NCBI GenBank assembly: GCA_030490835.1
Contig: CM059971.1
Coordinates: 98,670,595 to 98,734,594 of the forward strand
Length of the DNA: 64,000 nt
Source: Annona cherimola
Lineage: Eukaryota; Streptophyta; Magnoliopsida; Magnoliales; Annonaceae
Direction of reading: 5' to 3'
This document shows positions 21,828 to 34,300 of this stretch, one piece after another (within the stretch, counting starts at the first letter, position 1; every line of letters begins with the position of its first letter). Made by a program: the position numbers and the translations under genes. The notes beneath the pieces were generated by a model. That model was not told the origin of the DNA, did not search any database, and saw only the letters and a program-made list of their open reading frames with translations.

Positions 21828-24800
21828 ATGGAGGAAAAGAGGGATACTTCTGCAGTTACCGTGCCATCAGATGCTTCACGGGCTTCTCTAGTTCAAATTG
21901 ATGTGCAAACTCATAACCCAATGGTTGCTGAAATTTCAGAGGCTAACCTGCAGACTGACAAAGGTAAAGATTCTGAAATAGCAGCTGCTGAAAGTCTTTG
22001 CGATGGTAAAGAAATCAATAAAAATACTCATATAGAGAATGAGAAGAAGTTGGATTCTGTATCTGTTGGGGTTGCAGCCTGGACGTCAGAAGCACCGAAT
22101 CCTCATTCTTTGGAAGCTCCAGACATAGATTCAAGTGATAGTCCACGACAACCTGAAGGTGATGGTTCTGTTAAAAGCAATGTTCAGGTAGATCTTATAA
22201 CACATTTACATGCCTCCAATGAAGTAAAAATTGTTGAAGTGGAAGATGATCACCGCATTGTATCATCTAGTGAGCCTAATCAGTCCCAAGCTAGCTCTGC
22301 AGATCAATCGGATAAAGCATTATGTGCCCCATCTCATTCCTCAGATGTTCCAAATGCACAGCCAAATGTTATTCCAGATCTACCCGAGAATAGTGGTTCT
22401 GCTAATGCTGATGATGCCGCTGTTGATGTTCTTATTTCTGCAAATGCCTCCCGCGAAACAAGAGTTGGTGAAGATGATCACCACGTTTTACCATCCTATG
22501 TGCCAGGTCAACCCTGTGAGGAACTTTCTAGTGTATCAAATAAAATGCGACAATGCAGGAATCCTCAGCATGCAAAATTGCCTCACATCGGTGATCATTC
22601 TGATAAGGTGAAACAGGCAAAAACTAGCAATCAATCAGGACATGTAAAAAACGTTGATGTAAATAGAGGTCTTGTTGATACGGCTGCACCCTTTGAATCT
22701 GTTAGAGAAGCTGTCACCAAATTTGGAGGAATTGTCGATTGGAAAGCCCATAAGATCCGCACTATGGAGGTATTTTCCATTCATTTAGTTGTGACATATT
22801 CATGCATGGCAATTTGCTATGTTCATGGTGGCTATTTATACTGTCTCCTCAAATCATGATGTTTCCATAAAATGCATAGAAAATTTAGAATTCCTTCTTT
22901 CTTCAAAGAAAGTCTGTAAGAACATATATGCATGTTGTCTTTTTTTCTTTTTGTTTTTTAGTCTTTTGGTTTCTCCTGAAAGGCAAGTTTCCATTCTTTC
23001 TCTCCAGTAAATTTTTTAAACTTGACTTTGGAACCTAAGATAACAGAGTGACACATTTCATGTCTACCACTGGACTTGCAGCTGGAGAGAATCTTTCTTT
23101 TGTCTTCTTCTTGACAAAAATGCAGAAAGAAGATGTGAAGTTCACATTTATTACAATATGCCTTTTAGTTGCTTTGATTTATTTTGTGAAGGATGTTTAT
23201 GTGTCACTGTTTGCGTGCAAGGTGCATTTTCATTTCATTGCTACTCTTTTGGGCAGGATTATCAATTCATGGGTTACTTTATAAATGATGATAATTCCAA
23301 TTTGGTTATCAGAAGATGCTTCTTATACTTTATGCACAGTTCCCTCCACTTGATTAGATAACAAAAGCCATTCTGTTACAACTTGGAAGTTATCATTCTT
23401 GCCATCGCGTTCTCTCCTCACAAAAAAGAAAAAAAACTTCTCTCCTTGATATTCACACCCCCCACAGTGTGTCATCACAAAGGGGTGTGAAGGAAGCTGT
23501 TCAAGCCCCTAATCCAATTCCAATTTTATGGGGTTTGTTTCCAACACAAAAGATCCCATGTCTTCTACTAGATAATACTCATGTTAACACACTGCACAAA
23601 CTTCCCTTTTGGTTGCTGAAATAACAAAAGCAGTTCTGTTACAACTTGGAAGTTATCATTCTTGCCTTCCAATGTTGCAAATGGATTGTATGGAATGCAG
23701 ATTGGAACAAGGCGTGCACCATCCCCCACCCCCTCCCCCTCACAAAAAAAAAAAAAATTTCTCTCCTTGATATTCACACCCCCCACAGTGTGTGTCATCA
23801 CAAATGGGTGTGAAGGGAGCTGTTCAAGCCCCTAATCCAATTCCAATTTTAAGGGGTTTGTTTCCAACACAAAAGATCCCATATCTTCTACTAGATAATA
23901 CTCATGTTAACACGCTGCACAAACTTCTTTTGGTTGCTGAAATTCAGGGTTTACGTGGATGGTGCGGTTCCCTGTGCCAATCCTTAATGAACTGCCTTGA
24001 TCTATAGATCTTTCAGTCTGATATGTTTTTACGATCATGATTAGACTTTTCTATTCCCTGAAATTTGATTTCATTACCTGCATTTGATTTTTGACTTCAT
24101 TGTTTCTGAATTCGCTTATTTGAATAACTACAGCGACGCAAACATGTAGAGCTCGAACTTGAGAAGGCACGTGAAGAAATTCCAGAGTACAAGAAGAAGT
24201 CAGAGGCTGCTGAAGAAGCCAAGTCCCAAGTACTGAAGGATCTGGACAGCACAAAAAGACTTATAGAGGAGCTGAAGCTAAATCTAGAGCGAGCAGAAAC
24301 TGAAGAGGAGCAGGCAAAGCAGGACTCTGAACTTGTGCGTCTCAGGGTTGAAGAAATGGAGCAAGGAATTGCTGATGAAGCCAGTGTTGCAGCCAAGGCA
24401 CAGCTGGAGGTTGCGAAAGCCAGGCATGCAGCTTCGATTGCTGAACTGAAATCCGTGAATGATGAATTAGAAGCATTGAGAGAAGAGTATACTTCTTTAG
24501 TCGATGACAGGGATATTGCAGTGAAGCAAGCAGAGGTAGCAGTTTCTGCGGCCAAGGAAGTTGAGAAGGTGGTTGAGGAACTAACTCTGGAGCTGATATC
24601 AGCAAAAGAAACTTTGGAAATTGCTCATGCAGCACACCTGGAAGCAGAAGAGCACAGGATTGGTGCAGCCTTGGCTAGGGAGCAAGATTCTCTGAACTGG
24701 GAGAAGGAACTAAAGGAAGCTGAAGAAGAGCTACAGAAGCTGAGCGAGCAGAATTTGTCAGCAAAGGAACTGCAGTTGCAACTAGACGATGCATCAAAAT

Positions 24801-25996
24801 TGCTTTTCAGTTTGAAAAGTGAATTGGCAGCATATATGGAAGCTAAATTGAATGAAGAGATTGATAACATACAAAAAGAAGATGAACTGCATGAAAAAAT
24901 GAGGAAAAAACAAATGGAAATACATGCAGCCGTTGCTTCAGCTCAGAAGGAGCTTGAAGAGGTGAACCTTAACATTGAAAAAGCAAAGGATGATGTAAAT
25001 TGCTTGCACGTTGCAGCTGTGTCACTCCAGTCAGAACTTCAGAAAGAGAAGGCAGCAGTAGCTACTATGATACAGAGAGAAGGAATGGCATCCATAGCAG
25101 TTGCATCTCTTGAATCTGAGTTGAATAGAATCAAATTAGAGATAGCAGAGGTTTTGATGAAGGAGAAAGAAGCCAGAGAGAAGATGGTAGAGCTTCCCAG
25201 GGCATTGCAACAAGTAGCACAGGAAGCTGACGAAGCTAAATTGGCAGCCAAATCAGTGAGGGAAGAGCTGAGGAAGGTGACTGAAGAGGCTGAGCAGGCC
25301 AAGGCTGGTGCAAGTACCATGGAGAGCAGATTGCATGCAGCCTTGAAAGAGATAGAGGCAGCTAGGGCATCAGAGAATTTAGCACTGGCTGCAGTCAAGG
25401 CATTACAAGAGAGTGAAGCAGCTGCAGGCTTAGGAGCTGAAGACTCAAAAATTGGAGTAACACTCTCTTTGGAGGAATATTATGAGCTTAGCAAGAGGGC
25501 GCATGAGGCTGAGCAGCAGGCCAATCTGCGGGTGGCATCTGCAATATCCCAGATAGAATTGGCAAAGGAGTCTGAGCTGAGAAGCTTGGAGAAGCTGGAG
25601 GAAGCAAATAGGGAGATGGCCGCCAGACAAGATGCACTCATGATAGCCAAGGAGAAGTCTGAGAAAGCCAAAGAAGGCAAACTGGGGGTGGAACAAGAAC
25701 TGAGAAAGTGGAGAGCTGAGCACGAGCGACTGCGGAAAGCGGGTGATGCTGCTTCACCAGTTCCAAATCCCAGTAAAAGCCCGCAAAGGAGCTTTGAGGA
25801 AGGTAAAGAACTGAAAAGCTATGAAAAAGAACCAACTGCTACGGCTGTGCCTTCCAGCATTATATCAAGCCCAAAGGTGTACATATCAGCAAATAACAGA
25901 GATAATAGTGCAACACAATATACGGCCAAGAAGAAATCATTATTTCCTCGTGTTGTCATGTTCTTATCGCGAAAGAAGACCCAGTCAGCAAAGTGA
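21828..25996 (+). CDS. WEB1: WEB1-like coiled-coil protein (DUF827/WEMBL family)
   Basis: WEB1 and its relatives work with PMI2 to sustain light-driven chloroplast movement through actin. Two coding exons, 21828-22769 and 24134-25996, join in phase 0 over a 1364 nt GT-AG intron to give 934 residues. Residues 1 to about 285 are acidic, Ser/Pro-rich and probably disordered. The conserved family block starts at [20 protein letters not shown] (about 290-309) and continues across the junction into [20 protein letters not shown]. Residues 315 to about 860 are almost continuous heptad-type coiled coil rich in Glu, Lys and Ala. The basic tail [17 protein letters not shown] is a hallmark of the family. 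The ATG at 21828 is the first in the exon after a likely 5' UTR intron. Which member of the WEB1/WEL group it is cannot be settled here. Confidence 0.9.
23358..23942. repeat. Direct duplication inside the WEB1-like intron
   Basis: Two head-to-tail copies, about 23358-23620 and 23621-23942, share long blocks such as TTCTGTTACAACTTGGAAGT, CTCTCCTTGATATTCACACC, CTGTTCAAGCCCCTAATCCA and ACTAGATAATACTCATGTTA. The second copy carries about 60 extra bases (around 23665-23740), including a C-rich and A-rich tract. Few substitutions separate the copies, so the duplication is fairly young. It contains no exon. Confidence 0.9.
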
Positions 25997-26340
25997 GCTC
26001 CTGTTTGTATGTAATCTTGTGTTGTTTGTGTTTCCATCTGCTTTTATTCTTTCTGCTCGCCAGCGGGTGTCTGAATCAAAAGAAGATTGGGTTTTGTGGC
26101 ATTGATTTTCTCAGAAACGGGATGCTCCAATCCAAAATTCTGTACTGTATAGGTTCTGAGAATTCCATTATGATAAGTAAGCGAATTGGGTTGTTGAGAC
26201 ATAGGGTGATGACAATAATTGTATTGTATAGTTGTAGGGGGAACAGATCTGAATAATGAGTATACCTGTTTAAAATTCTACCCACATTCGCAATTACTTT
26301 TTCGTATTGCTGGAACAGGATTTGCTGGAAATCATTGGCT
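25997..26340. other. WEB1-like 3' UTR and flank
   Basis: The sequence after the stop is typical of a plant 3' UTR for about 250-300 bp. No other feature was seen. Confidence 0.4.
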
Positions 26341-27325
26341 TGGATCAGATGCGCTGGGCTCATAAAACCTAGGTTCGCCTCAATCCTAATCATAATCCTA
26401 TTTTTAAATCTTCAACCATCATTCTATCCATATTTATAAACTTAAATTCTAATCTAATTTTTGAAATTCAGGCTCGAGTTGAGTTTCAAGTTAAAATTTA
26501 GGTCAAAATTATTCTATATATTTATGATCTGTCTTATGTTTATTCAATTTTAAATTTATCATTAAAAAACGAAAAATGATAATTCTTTATTTTCGACCAA
26601 AAATTCAAAAGTGCTTAAGAACATAGAGTTGAAAAATCTTATTTAAATATTCTCTTTATATTAAGTAGACTAGTAGTGGTTTCTCAAAAAAAGAGTAGAA
26701 TTAAGTCATTAATGTCGGAAATATAAAAAAGTACATTATTTTTCTATTGTGCAATTTAGTATTAATATTATAACCATATACATAAACATTAATGTCTAAT
26801 TCTAAGAAAAATCTCATAATGTCAATTATAATAAAAAATTCAACAATTATAGTATTAAGTCAAATAAGATTACAACAAATTTATTTAAGGTAGAATAAAT
26901 ATCTAACCACTAAAATCATATTGAAATAACTAATTGATAATATCCTATATAAGTAGTTAAGTTACAACACCAAATAAAATATCTCAAGTTCTAAGAATAG
27001 TTTTCATTTTTTTTTTCTTGAAACTACCACTAAACCAAACGCTTTTTTCCTAAAAAAAAATATAAAAATATTATATTATATAATTGAACTCAATGAGGAA
27101 TAATGCTTATATATGGTATAAAATAAATATAATATAATGAGGGAAATGAGACTAGATTTATATAGAGTATAAAATAAATATAAAAAATATATATTATATA
27201 ATTCGAGTGCAGGTTCAGCTTAACTCAGGATCAAATTCTTTTCAATTCGCGTTCAGCATTGGGCAGTTTTAATGCTGGTCCAAATCGGGTTCGTCATGGT
27301 TGAGCCCGACCCAAGTTGCACCCCA
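26341..27325. mobile_element. Possible non-autonomous hAT-like element
   Basis: The right end, read on the minus strand, is TTGGGGTGCAACTTGGGTCG, a hAT-type tip. The left side contains GCTGGGCTCA and GGCTCGAGTTGAGTTTCAAG blocks of the same GGTTGGG-rich style as the element at 15849-16682. The interior is very AT-rich. The left boundary and target duplication could not be fixed, so the limits are rough. Confidence 0.35.
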
Positions 27326-27336
27326 ATCAAGATTCA

Positions 27337-27450
27337 GTGTCCCAGCGCTTAGCATGGTGGTAACACATCAAGGTTGCGTGCGTGGGTTCTTGGGATCGAA
27401 TCCCATGGGAGACTAATCTCCAATGTAATGCAAAAAAACAAAAAAAAAAC
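27337..27450 (+). mobile_element. tRNA-derived SINE
   Basis: The element has an RNA polymerase III type A box (TAGCATGGTGG, 27350-27360) and B box (GGATCGAATCC, 27393-27403) spaced as in tRNA genes, and ends in an A-rich tail (27432-27449). It is flanked by an 11 bp target duplication with one mismatch: ATCAAGATTCA at 27326-27336 and ATCGAGATTCA at 27452-27462. The tRNA-like head lacks a complete acceptor stem, so it is not a tRNA gene. Confidence 0.85.
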
Positions 27451-27767
27451 CATCGAGATTCACCTTTTCATTTGGCTTGTGTGTTCACGATTCAACTACA
27501 AAGCCACGATAATTTGATATCAGATGCCCGGGGTAAGTCTCCCTTCTGGTTTGTAGTTTACAAATGGACGCTTGGTACTGAGTACAGGAATTGAATAAAC
27601 AACTGAATTACCGCATTCACCAATCTTGAGTTATTTGTTTTGCACCTTTTTATCGTAATTGCGCGTGTACTCACGCTTTGAAAATATTTTCAAAACTACC
27701 AAATATTTATTACATTGATTATATACTCATAATTTGTGGTTGTTCCTTTTCTCTTTCTGTCATCCTT

Positions 27768-28740
27768 TTTTTTCAACAACTTATTTATATATTATAAACA
27801 AAAGAACAAAAGAACCCCCTCAGCTAAACATCAGCTCCCAATAGGATCTGACGAACCTGGATGAACAGTACAATTCCCCTTAAATAAGAAAAGTCCTGAT
27901 ATAACAAATTTACAACGTTGCTTGGGGGGAGACCCCACCAGAACCTATAAGTACCCCCATTTTATGTTGCAACTCTTGCTACTGAGTGGGCCATCTGATT
28001 TGTCGTTTGCAACGCATGGATAAACTTGGCACATTTAAAGAAATTGTGTGTTTCTTTAATCTCCTTCAGAATAAACTTTAGAGAAAACTTAATGTTTCCT
28101 TCCCCTAAGCAAGAGTCGATAACGATGAGAATCGCTCTTTACCTCAACTCTGCTTCAGCCCAGTTCTCTAGCCCATAATAGTCCTAGCAAGAAGGCCTTA
28201 AATTCCATCCTCAAAGGATTAGTTATTCCCCTATCAGCCAGACACCGTGCAACTAAAAAAAACTCCCCACCGGTTTTGAATAACTACCCTAGAGTCTCTA
28301 ATGTCAGATTTATCTTGTTTCAGTGTCCGCATTTATCTTCATAAAACAAATTATGCCAGCCTCCACCTTGCTTGGTTCTCTTTCAACTTTAGCTTTCCAT
28401 TATATACTAGATTTGCAGCATGGAATTGACGCAGAAACTTAGTGCTCCAGTGAACAAAACTTTCCACCCCAAATAATTCCCCTCAACTGAGCTTTATTTC
28501 TCAAAAATCAAATTCTCATTATTATGTATAGCCCAAATAAAGACTTGTCCATGCACGCATACAGAGTACGTAGCAACTAGTTGAGATATTTATACTCGTG
28601 GTCATTAAATCTTCCAAACACGGGGTCGTTTGTGAACACATTTACAGCTCTCGAACATGACCAAAAAACATGCAAGTTCTCCTCTCTCGATCCATCCCCT
28701 TTGCACAAGTAGCATATTGAATTTACTGTCATGCCCCTCC
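27768..28740 (-). mobile_element. 5'-truncated LINE with perfect target duplication
   Basis: The insertion lies between two identical 13 bp repeats, TTCTGTCATCCTT, at 27755-27767 and 28741-28753. On the minus strand it begins within the reverse-transcriptase-associated zinc finger: CYLCKGDG, then ENLHVFWSC near 28640-28715, the Cys-x2-Cys...His-x5-Cys pattern of zf-RVT. A decayed RNase H-like region follows (about 27940-28330), and the element ends in an A tail (T run at 27768-27774). Many stops show it is dead. Truncation at the 5' end is the usual outcome of target-primed reverse transcription. Confidence 0.85.
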
Positions 28741-28980
28741 TTCTGTCATCCTTGATCCTTGAACTTCAACTTCCCCTGTGATATGGTAATTGCAAAAATA
28801 TTATCACCATCTACAAAATTTACTGCACTTGTAACAGATACCATATTACTATAGATACTAGGTAGAGTTGAAGATTAAAGGTACGAGGATATCTTGGCAA
28901 CGACATGAAAAACGGATGGCTGTGCTGTAATAGTTGTAATGGTTTTCTATCAAGTACAGTAAACTTGGTAGATAGTTGAA

Positions 28981-29066
28981 AATTTGATTGTTAAAAGTAT
29001 GATTCTGTTCTAATGGGGTTGATAATTTGATTGTTAAAAGTATGATTCTATTCTAATGGGGGCTTC
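28981..29066. repeat. Two-copy tandem repeat, period 43 bp
   Basis: AATTTGATTGTTAAAAGTAT starts at 28981 and again at 29024, each followed by GATTCT, TTCTAATGGGG. There is one substitution in the shared block. Confidence 0.9.
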
Positions 29067-29110
29067 AGCTTGCATGTGGTCATGAAAAGCATTTGAAAAT
29101 AAGGATATTA

Positions 29111-29361
29111 TGGGTGTGTTTAAGAAGTGATAAAACTTTTGGATTAAAAGTTTTCAATCTGAAAGTTATTAAATTGATAGAAGATGACGTCATATGATAG
29201 GAATAATGATGAGGTATAAAGAGAATCAAGTTAAAATAGATAGGTTAGTCGTATGGGTAGTTGTGTAGAAACGATTAAAAAATAGAGCAATATAGAAAGT
29301 GAAAGATTTTAGATGAGAAATTTTAAGTTGAAAAGTTTTTGTTAAAAACAGAGATACCCAC
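29111..29361 (+). mobile_element. Tourist-like MITE, copy C
   Basis: It starts TGGGTGTGTTTAAG and ends GATACCCAC, with TTA on each side. The interior matches the family (GATAGGAATAATGATGAGG, AAAATAGATAGGTTAGTC, GTTGTGTAGAAACGATT), with about 40 bp missing relative to copy A. Confidence 0.75.
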
Positions 29362-29689
29362 TTATATCTTAAGCTATCTTCGTGGCCACCTAAAAAATGA
29401 TTGCTAACCCTTCCATCTTCTCATTCAATGTCTGATTAAGCATATCTACTATGATAAAAAAAACAAGTGCATGTTCAGTAAAAGCAGAAACTTTTCGATA
29501 TAAAAATTTTAATTTAAGACTTTTCAATTCTATGATTATTTTATCTTTAAATTATTTTTTCACATCTTCATATCATATCATTTTCATTAAAAACTTTTCA
29601 TACAAAGGTCTTAGTACTTCTCGAACATATCTTTAAATTTTTTTTTAAAAATAGCTTTAATGTGGACCAAACTGGCAACAAAAGCATAT

Positions 29690-30340
29690 AGAGGTGGACC
29701 ATGCATTACCTTCATGCAACAATATTTGGCTTATGTAATTCCACGTTGACTGCTACTCAAAATCCCTACATCAAAATAAGTCGTCAAGGGCCATCTCTCA
29801 CTCACCTCTTCTTCGCGGATGATGCTCTTATTTTTATAAGAGCAAAGAGACAAGGAGTCAGCCGCTTCATGAACATCCTCAAACAATATTCAGACTCCTC
29901 AGGGCATATAGTAAATGTTGATAAAATAGTTGTATTCTTCAATTCCAATACAAGGGTCAACCTCAGAGGCGGGATTATTAATGTACTGGACATTGCGGGT
30001 TAAGAGATTCATCATTACCTAGGGCTTTTAGCATAATTGGGAACGTCCAAAAGAGGCATGTTTAGAGGGCTAACAGAGAGAATATGAAAGAAAGTTCAAG
30101 GTTGGAAAGAAAGATTACTCTCTTGAGGCGGTAAAGAGATCTTAATCAAAGTAATTGCTCAAGCTATTCTAACATATACTATGAGTATTTTTTTACTGCT
30201 TAAATCTTTTTGAAATGAAATAAATGGACTTCTTAGCAAGTTTGGTGGGGTGCACAGGGCAACAAGCGAAAAATGAGTTGGGTTACGTGGAATGATATGT
30301 GTAAGTCAAAGCCTATGAGAGTAATTGAGTTCAGAGGCAG
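29690..30340 (+). pseudogene. LINE reverse transcriptase remnant
   Basis: An open stretch at 29701-30003 encodes ...LTHLFFADDALIF..., the FADD catalytic motif of non-LTR reverse transcriptase, followed by SDSSGHIVNVDKIVVFF, a typical downstream block. Past the first stop, fragments in shifted frames continue as expected for plant LINEs (NEINGLL...WVTWNDMCKSKA region near 30210-30310). Stops and frameshifts show it is dead. The ends and a target duplication were not found. It could be a separate insertion from the minus-strand LINE at 27768-28740. Confidence 0.8.
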
Positions 30341-30431
30341 AGAATATAACAACAACGGAAAAATGGAATTAGGGCAACAACAAGAAAATATAAATTCAGT
30401 AGCGGAAAGAAGACTTAGCAGATGAAATAAC

Positions 30432-30434
<3 letters not shown>

Positions 30435-30469
<35 letters not shown>
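30435..30469. repeat. (AT)n microsatellite
   Basis: A run of about 35 bp of alternating A and T lies near the 3' end of the LINE remnant. Confidence 0.95.
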
Positions 30470-30470
<1 letters not shown>

Positions 30471-30689
30471 GACTTCAATAAGTTAAACGAGTTGACCAGG
30501 TTAAATAAGTTATTAAATGGATTGATGAGTTATAAAATTTCAACCCAAATCAGTTTATTTAATTAAATGGTTGAATAAGTTGGCAGATCCTAAACTATTT
30601 ATTCAAAAATCTCTATTCAAATATATTTATAAATAAGTTGGATGATGACCTGAAGAGTTGAATTTGATCAATAACTCCCACGTAAGAGC

Positions 30690-31325
30690 GATATTGTTGG
30701 CAGCGGACTACGGTGGATCAACCAAACGGGCGAAAGGCAACACTTGCCAGCGAATACAATGCCTCCGTATCTACGCGCGCGAATACCATCTTAATCACAA
30801 GCCTGCAAAATTTTCCCCATCGTGATGTAAACGCAGCTACAGACGTTTTCCAAATTCCAATTATCTCCCTTTCCCTTCTCACATACTCTCTCTGGAGAAG
30901 CTCTTCTCGCTGCTGGTTAGGGCTTCCCATCCATCTCCTTTACCTCAACATCATCACATCCCCTTCATTCTGTCGACGATACGCCGAGAGGTAACCTTCT
31001 CGTTCTAAGCACCACTCTCCCATCCCCCCTGCACGCAACCCTAACAATCGAAACCTCAGAAGCCCATTCAAAAGCATTCATTTTTTGTCCTATTCCTCCT
31101 TAAGTTTTCAAATTTCCCTGGATCGCAGCCATTGTAGCGGTGTTTAGAGTGTGATCTTATTTTCTTTTTAAATTTTTTGTTTGCTAAAAAAAAAGGCAAT
31201 CGACGGGAGGACTTTGGGTTTCTTGCCCGTCTTTTCATTGGTGTTAGGGAGATAAATCTAGGGTTAGATTTTGATGCTGTGGTGGGCCTCGCAGCAAGGG
31301 ACAAGGGCTTCGGTCAGGTTATTTG
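30690..31325 (+). promoter_or_regulatory. Putative promoter and 5' UTR of the BAT2-like gene
   Basis: A pyrimidine-rich leader from about 30840 ends in GCCGAGAG|GTAACC (donor at 30991). It is followed by a T-rich stretch and the acceptor GGTCAG at 31317, only eight bases before the ATG at 31326. This suggests a noncoding first exon and a 327 nt 5' UTR intron. The transcription start was not located. Confidence 0.5.
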
Positions 31326-34300
31326 ATGGCCAATCCCGGCAGCAGCGTCGGGAGCAAATTCGTTTCTGTGAATCTCAATAAATCATATGGACAGCCCAGA
31401 TCGTCTACATCGTCTTCTGCAAATGCTGCCCGAATCCGCCCTGCCAATCATGGAGGGGGTGGCGGTATGGTGGTCCTGTCGAGACCGCGAAGTTCTGTCT
31501 CAGGTGGTGCCAAGAACAGCCCAAAGCTTTCCATTCCACCCCCCTTGAATTTGCCATCATTGCGGAAAGAGCATGAAAGGCTTGATCTGTCTGCCACAGG
31601 TGGGTCGTCTGGCAGTGGGAATGCTGGATCAGGACTGGGGATTTCATCATCCACTATGGGCTGGACAAAACCAGCAATTTCAACTGTGCTGCAGGAGAAA
31701 GATGTGGGTCGAGACCCTTTGGTCTTTCCACGCCCAAGCAGTGCGGGCCAGAGTCTTGGTAGTCCTAATGATGGTGAAAATAGAGGCAGTAGTGGTGTTT
31801 ACATGCCACCTAACATCAGGTCAGGCTTGACCACCCAGCAGCCAGTTTCTACTGCAGTACGTGATGTTGTACCTATGGATAAAGCTGTTGTTTTGAGAGG
31901 GGAAGACTTCCCATCATTGCGTGCAACCATGAGTGCTGGGACAGCATATCCTCCTAAGCAAAAGGATGGTTCACACCAGAAGCAGAAGCAGAGGCCAAGT
32001 GAAGAAGCATTGGATGAGAAAAGAGAGAGTTCCAATCCACGATCACCTCTTCACATGCGCCCACAGTTGGGCTCCTCCCGTCTCACCATTAACAATTCTC
32101 TCGAGAGTAAGGGTAGAGAGCGATCATTGGGGTCTGTGGATGAGCCATCAAGGAAGCTGGATGCATTGTTGCCTGGACCACTTCCGCATGTACGGCTATC
32201 TCATACATCAGATTGGGCTGATGATGAGCGTGATACTGGTCATGGGCTATTGGATCGGGATCATGGATTCTCGAGGACTGACTCTTTTCTTGAAAGAGAC
32301 TTTGACTTTCCAAAGGTGGGGTTACCACGGGTGCCAATTCAAAGCCTTTCTGAGGGACGGGTTCCACGTGATACTGAAACTAGTAAGCCTCCATTTAAGG
32401 AGGCACTGAAAGGGGATCCTTTCAGCAGAGATGTGCGAACCCCGAGTAGAGAAAGCCATGATGTGAGCTCATGGAGAGTTTCACCTCTTCTTAAAGATGG
32501 TTCCAGTGGCCGAGAGATTGGAGCTGATAGGAATGGAGTCACTGGGAGGCATTTCAGCGTCAGCAGAGAATCTGGGAAAGACAATAGGTTCGGCGATCTA
32601 TCTCATGGAGACAGTGTTCGTGATGGTTTTAGCAGCATGGCAAATGGAAATCAAGATGCTAGGTTCTTGAGGAAAGATTCAGGTTTTGTGTTGCCTCGGC
32701 AGAATGAGAACAATGCAGATGCATCTAATAGCAGAGTTGCTGAACAGAGCACGCGTGGGCGGTATGGCGAGATCTCCAATCGATACAGAGGTGATGTATT
32801 TCATAGCAGTTTGACGCAGAAATCCTCATTTTCTTCAGGGAGCAAAGGACTTGCTGTGAATGATCCTATACTTAATTTTGGCCGAGAAAAGCGCTTGTTC
32901 TCAAATGCTGGAAAGCCTTATGTGGAGGATGCTTTTATAAAGGATTTTGATGGGAGGGATCCTTTTTATAGTGGTGATGTAAAAGTATTTAAAAGAAAGA
33001 AAGATGTGCTCAAGCAGGCTGATTTCCATGACCCAGTCAGGGAGTCTTTTGAAGCAGAACTGGAGAGGGTCCAACAGATCCAAGAGCAGGAACGAAGAAG
33101 GATTGCTGAAGAGCAAGCTAGAGCCTTGGAGCTTGCTCGGAAGGAAGAAGAGGAAAGACAAAGGCTGGTTCGAGAAGAGGAGGAGCGGAGGAGAAGGCTT
33201 GAAGAGGAGGCCAGAGAGGCTGCTTGGAGGGCAGAGCAGGAGAGGCTGGAAGCAATGAAGAGGGCTGAAGAACAGAAGTTAGCAAGGGAGGAGGAGAAGA
33301 GAAGGATGATCCTTGAGGAAGAAAGGAGGAAAGAAGCTGCTAGACAGAAACTCTTAGATTTGGAAGCTAGGATTGCTGCAAGGAAGCAGGCAGAAACTAC
33401 AAAGGATGACAAATATACCACATTCATGGAAGTTGAGAGAATTCCAGGATCTGTTAAAGAAAGAGATTTTCTCAGGCCCTTAGATGGAGATTGGGAAGAT
33501 GGTGAGCGAATGGTTGAACGAATTACTAATTCAGCTTCTTCTGATTCCTCCAGCATAAACAGACCCTTTGACACAGGTTTGAGGCCTCTTTCTTCCAGGG
33601 ATGGAAATTCTGCTATTTTGGACAGAGCTAAGCACTCAAGTTCATGGAGAAGGGATGTGTTTGAGAATGGGAGCAACTCGTTCAATCTGCAAGATCAGGA
33701 TAATGGTTATCACAGTCCAAGGCGAGATGCATTTGGTTCAGGAAGAGTTTTTCCAAGGAAAGATTTCTATAGTGGCCCTGGGATAATGTCTTCAAGGACA
33801 TTGTCAAAAGCTGGGATGTCAGAACCCCACATGGCAGATGATTTCCCACATCTGAGAGGGCATCGGTGGAACCTTGCAGGAGATGGTGATAATTATGGGA
33901 GGAACTCAGAGATTGATTCTGAATTTCCTGATAATTCTATGGACAAGTTTGCTGAAATTGGATGGGGACAAGGTCGTTCTCGCTCCAGTCCTCATTCCCC
34001 ATATGGAGAGAGGTTATTTCAAAACTCTGAAGCAGATGGTTTTACCTCCTTTGGGAGATCACGGCATTCCATGAGACAGCCTCGTGTTCTCCCACCTCCA
34101 ACAGTGCCTTCCATGCATAGAAGTTCCTATGGGGCTGATTCGGAACATCCAGGTGCTTCAAGTTTTCTAGCTACTGAGTCAAGGTACCAGCAGCACAGTT
34201 ACGAAAGTGGTTACCGTGATAATGTTGGCCACTTTGGTAGAATAGCAATGCAAGAGGAAACCGTCACTATGGAAGAGAAAGAAGAGAAGAATGAACAAGG

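Noticed and set aside
24097..24555. Minus-strand Ser-rich ORFs over the WEB1-like and BAT2-like coiled coils
   Set aside because: Antisense of Glu/Lys/Ala-rich coiled coil naturally gives open Ser/Leu/Phe-rich frames. No independent evidence of a gene.
27337..27404. A tRNA gene, suggested by A and B box motifs
   Set aside because: No complete acceptor stem or anticodon arm can be drawn. The A-rich tail and flanking target duplication make a SINE the better reading.
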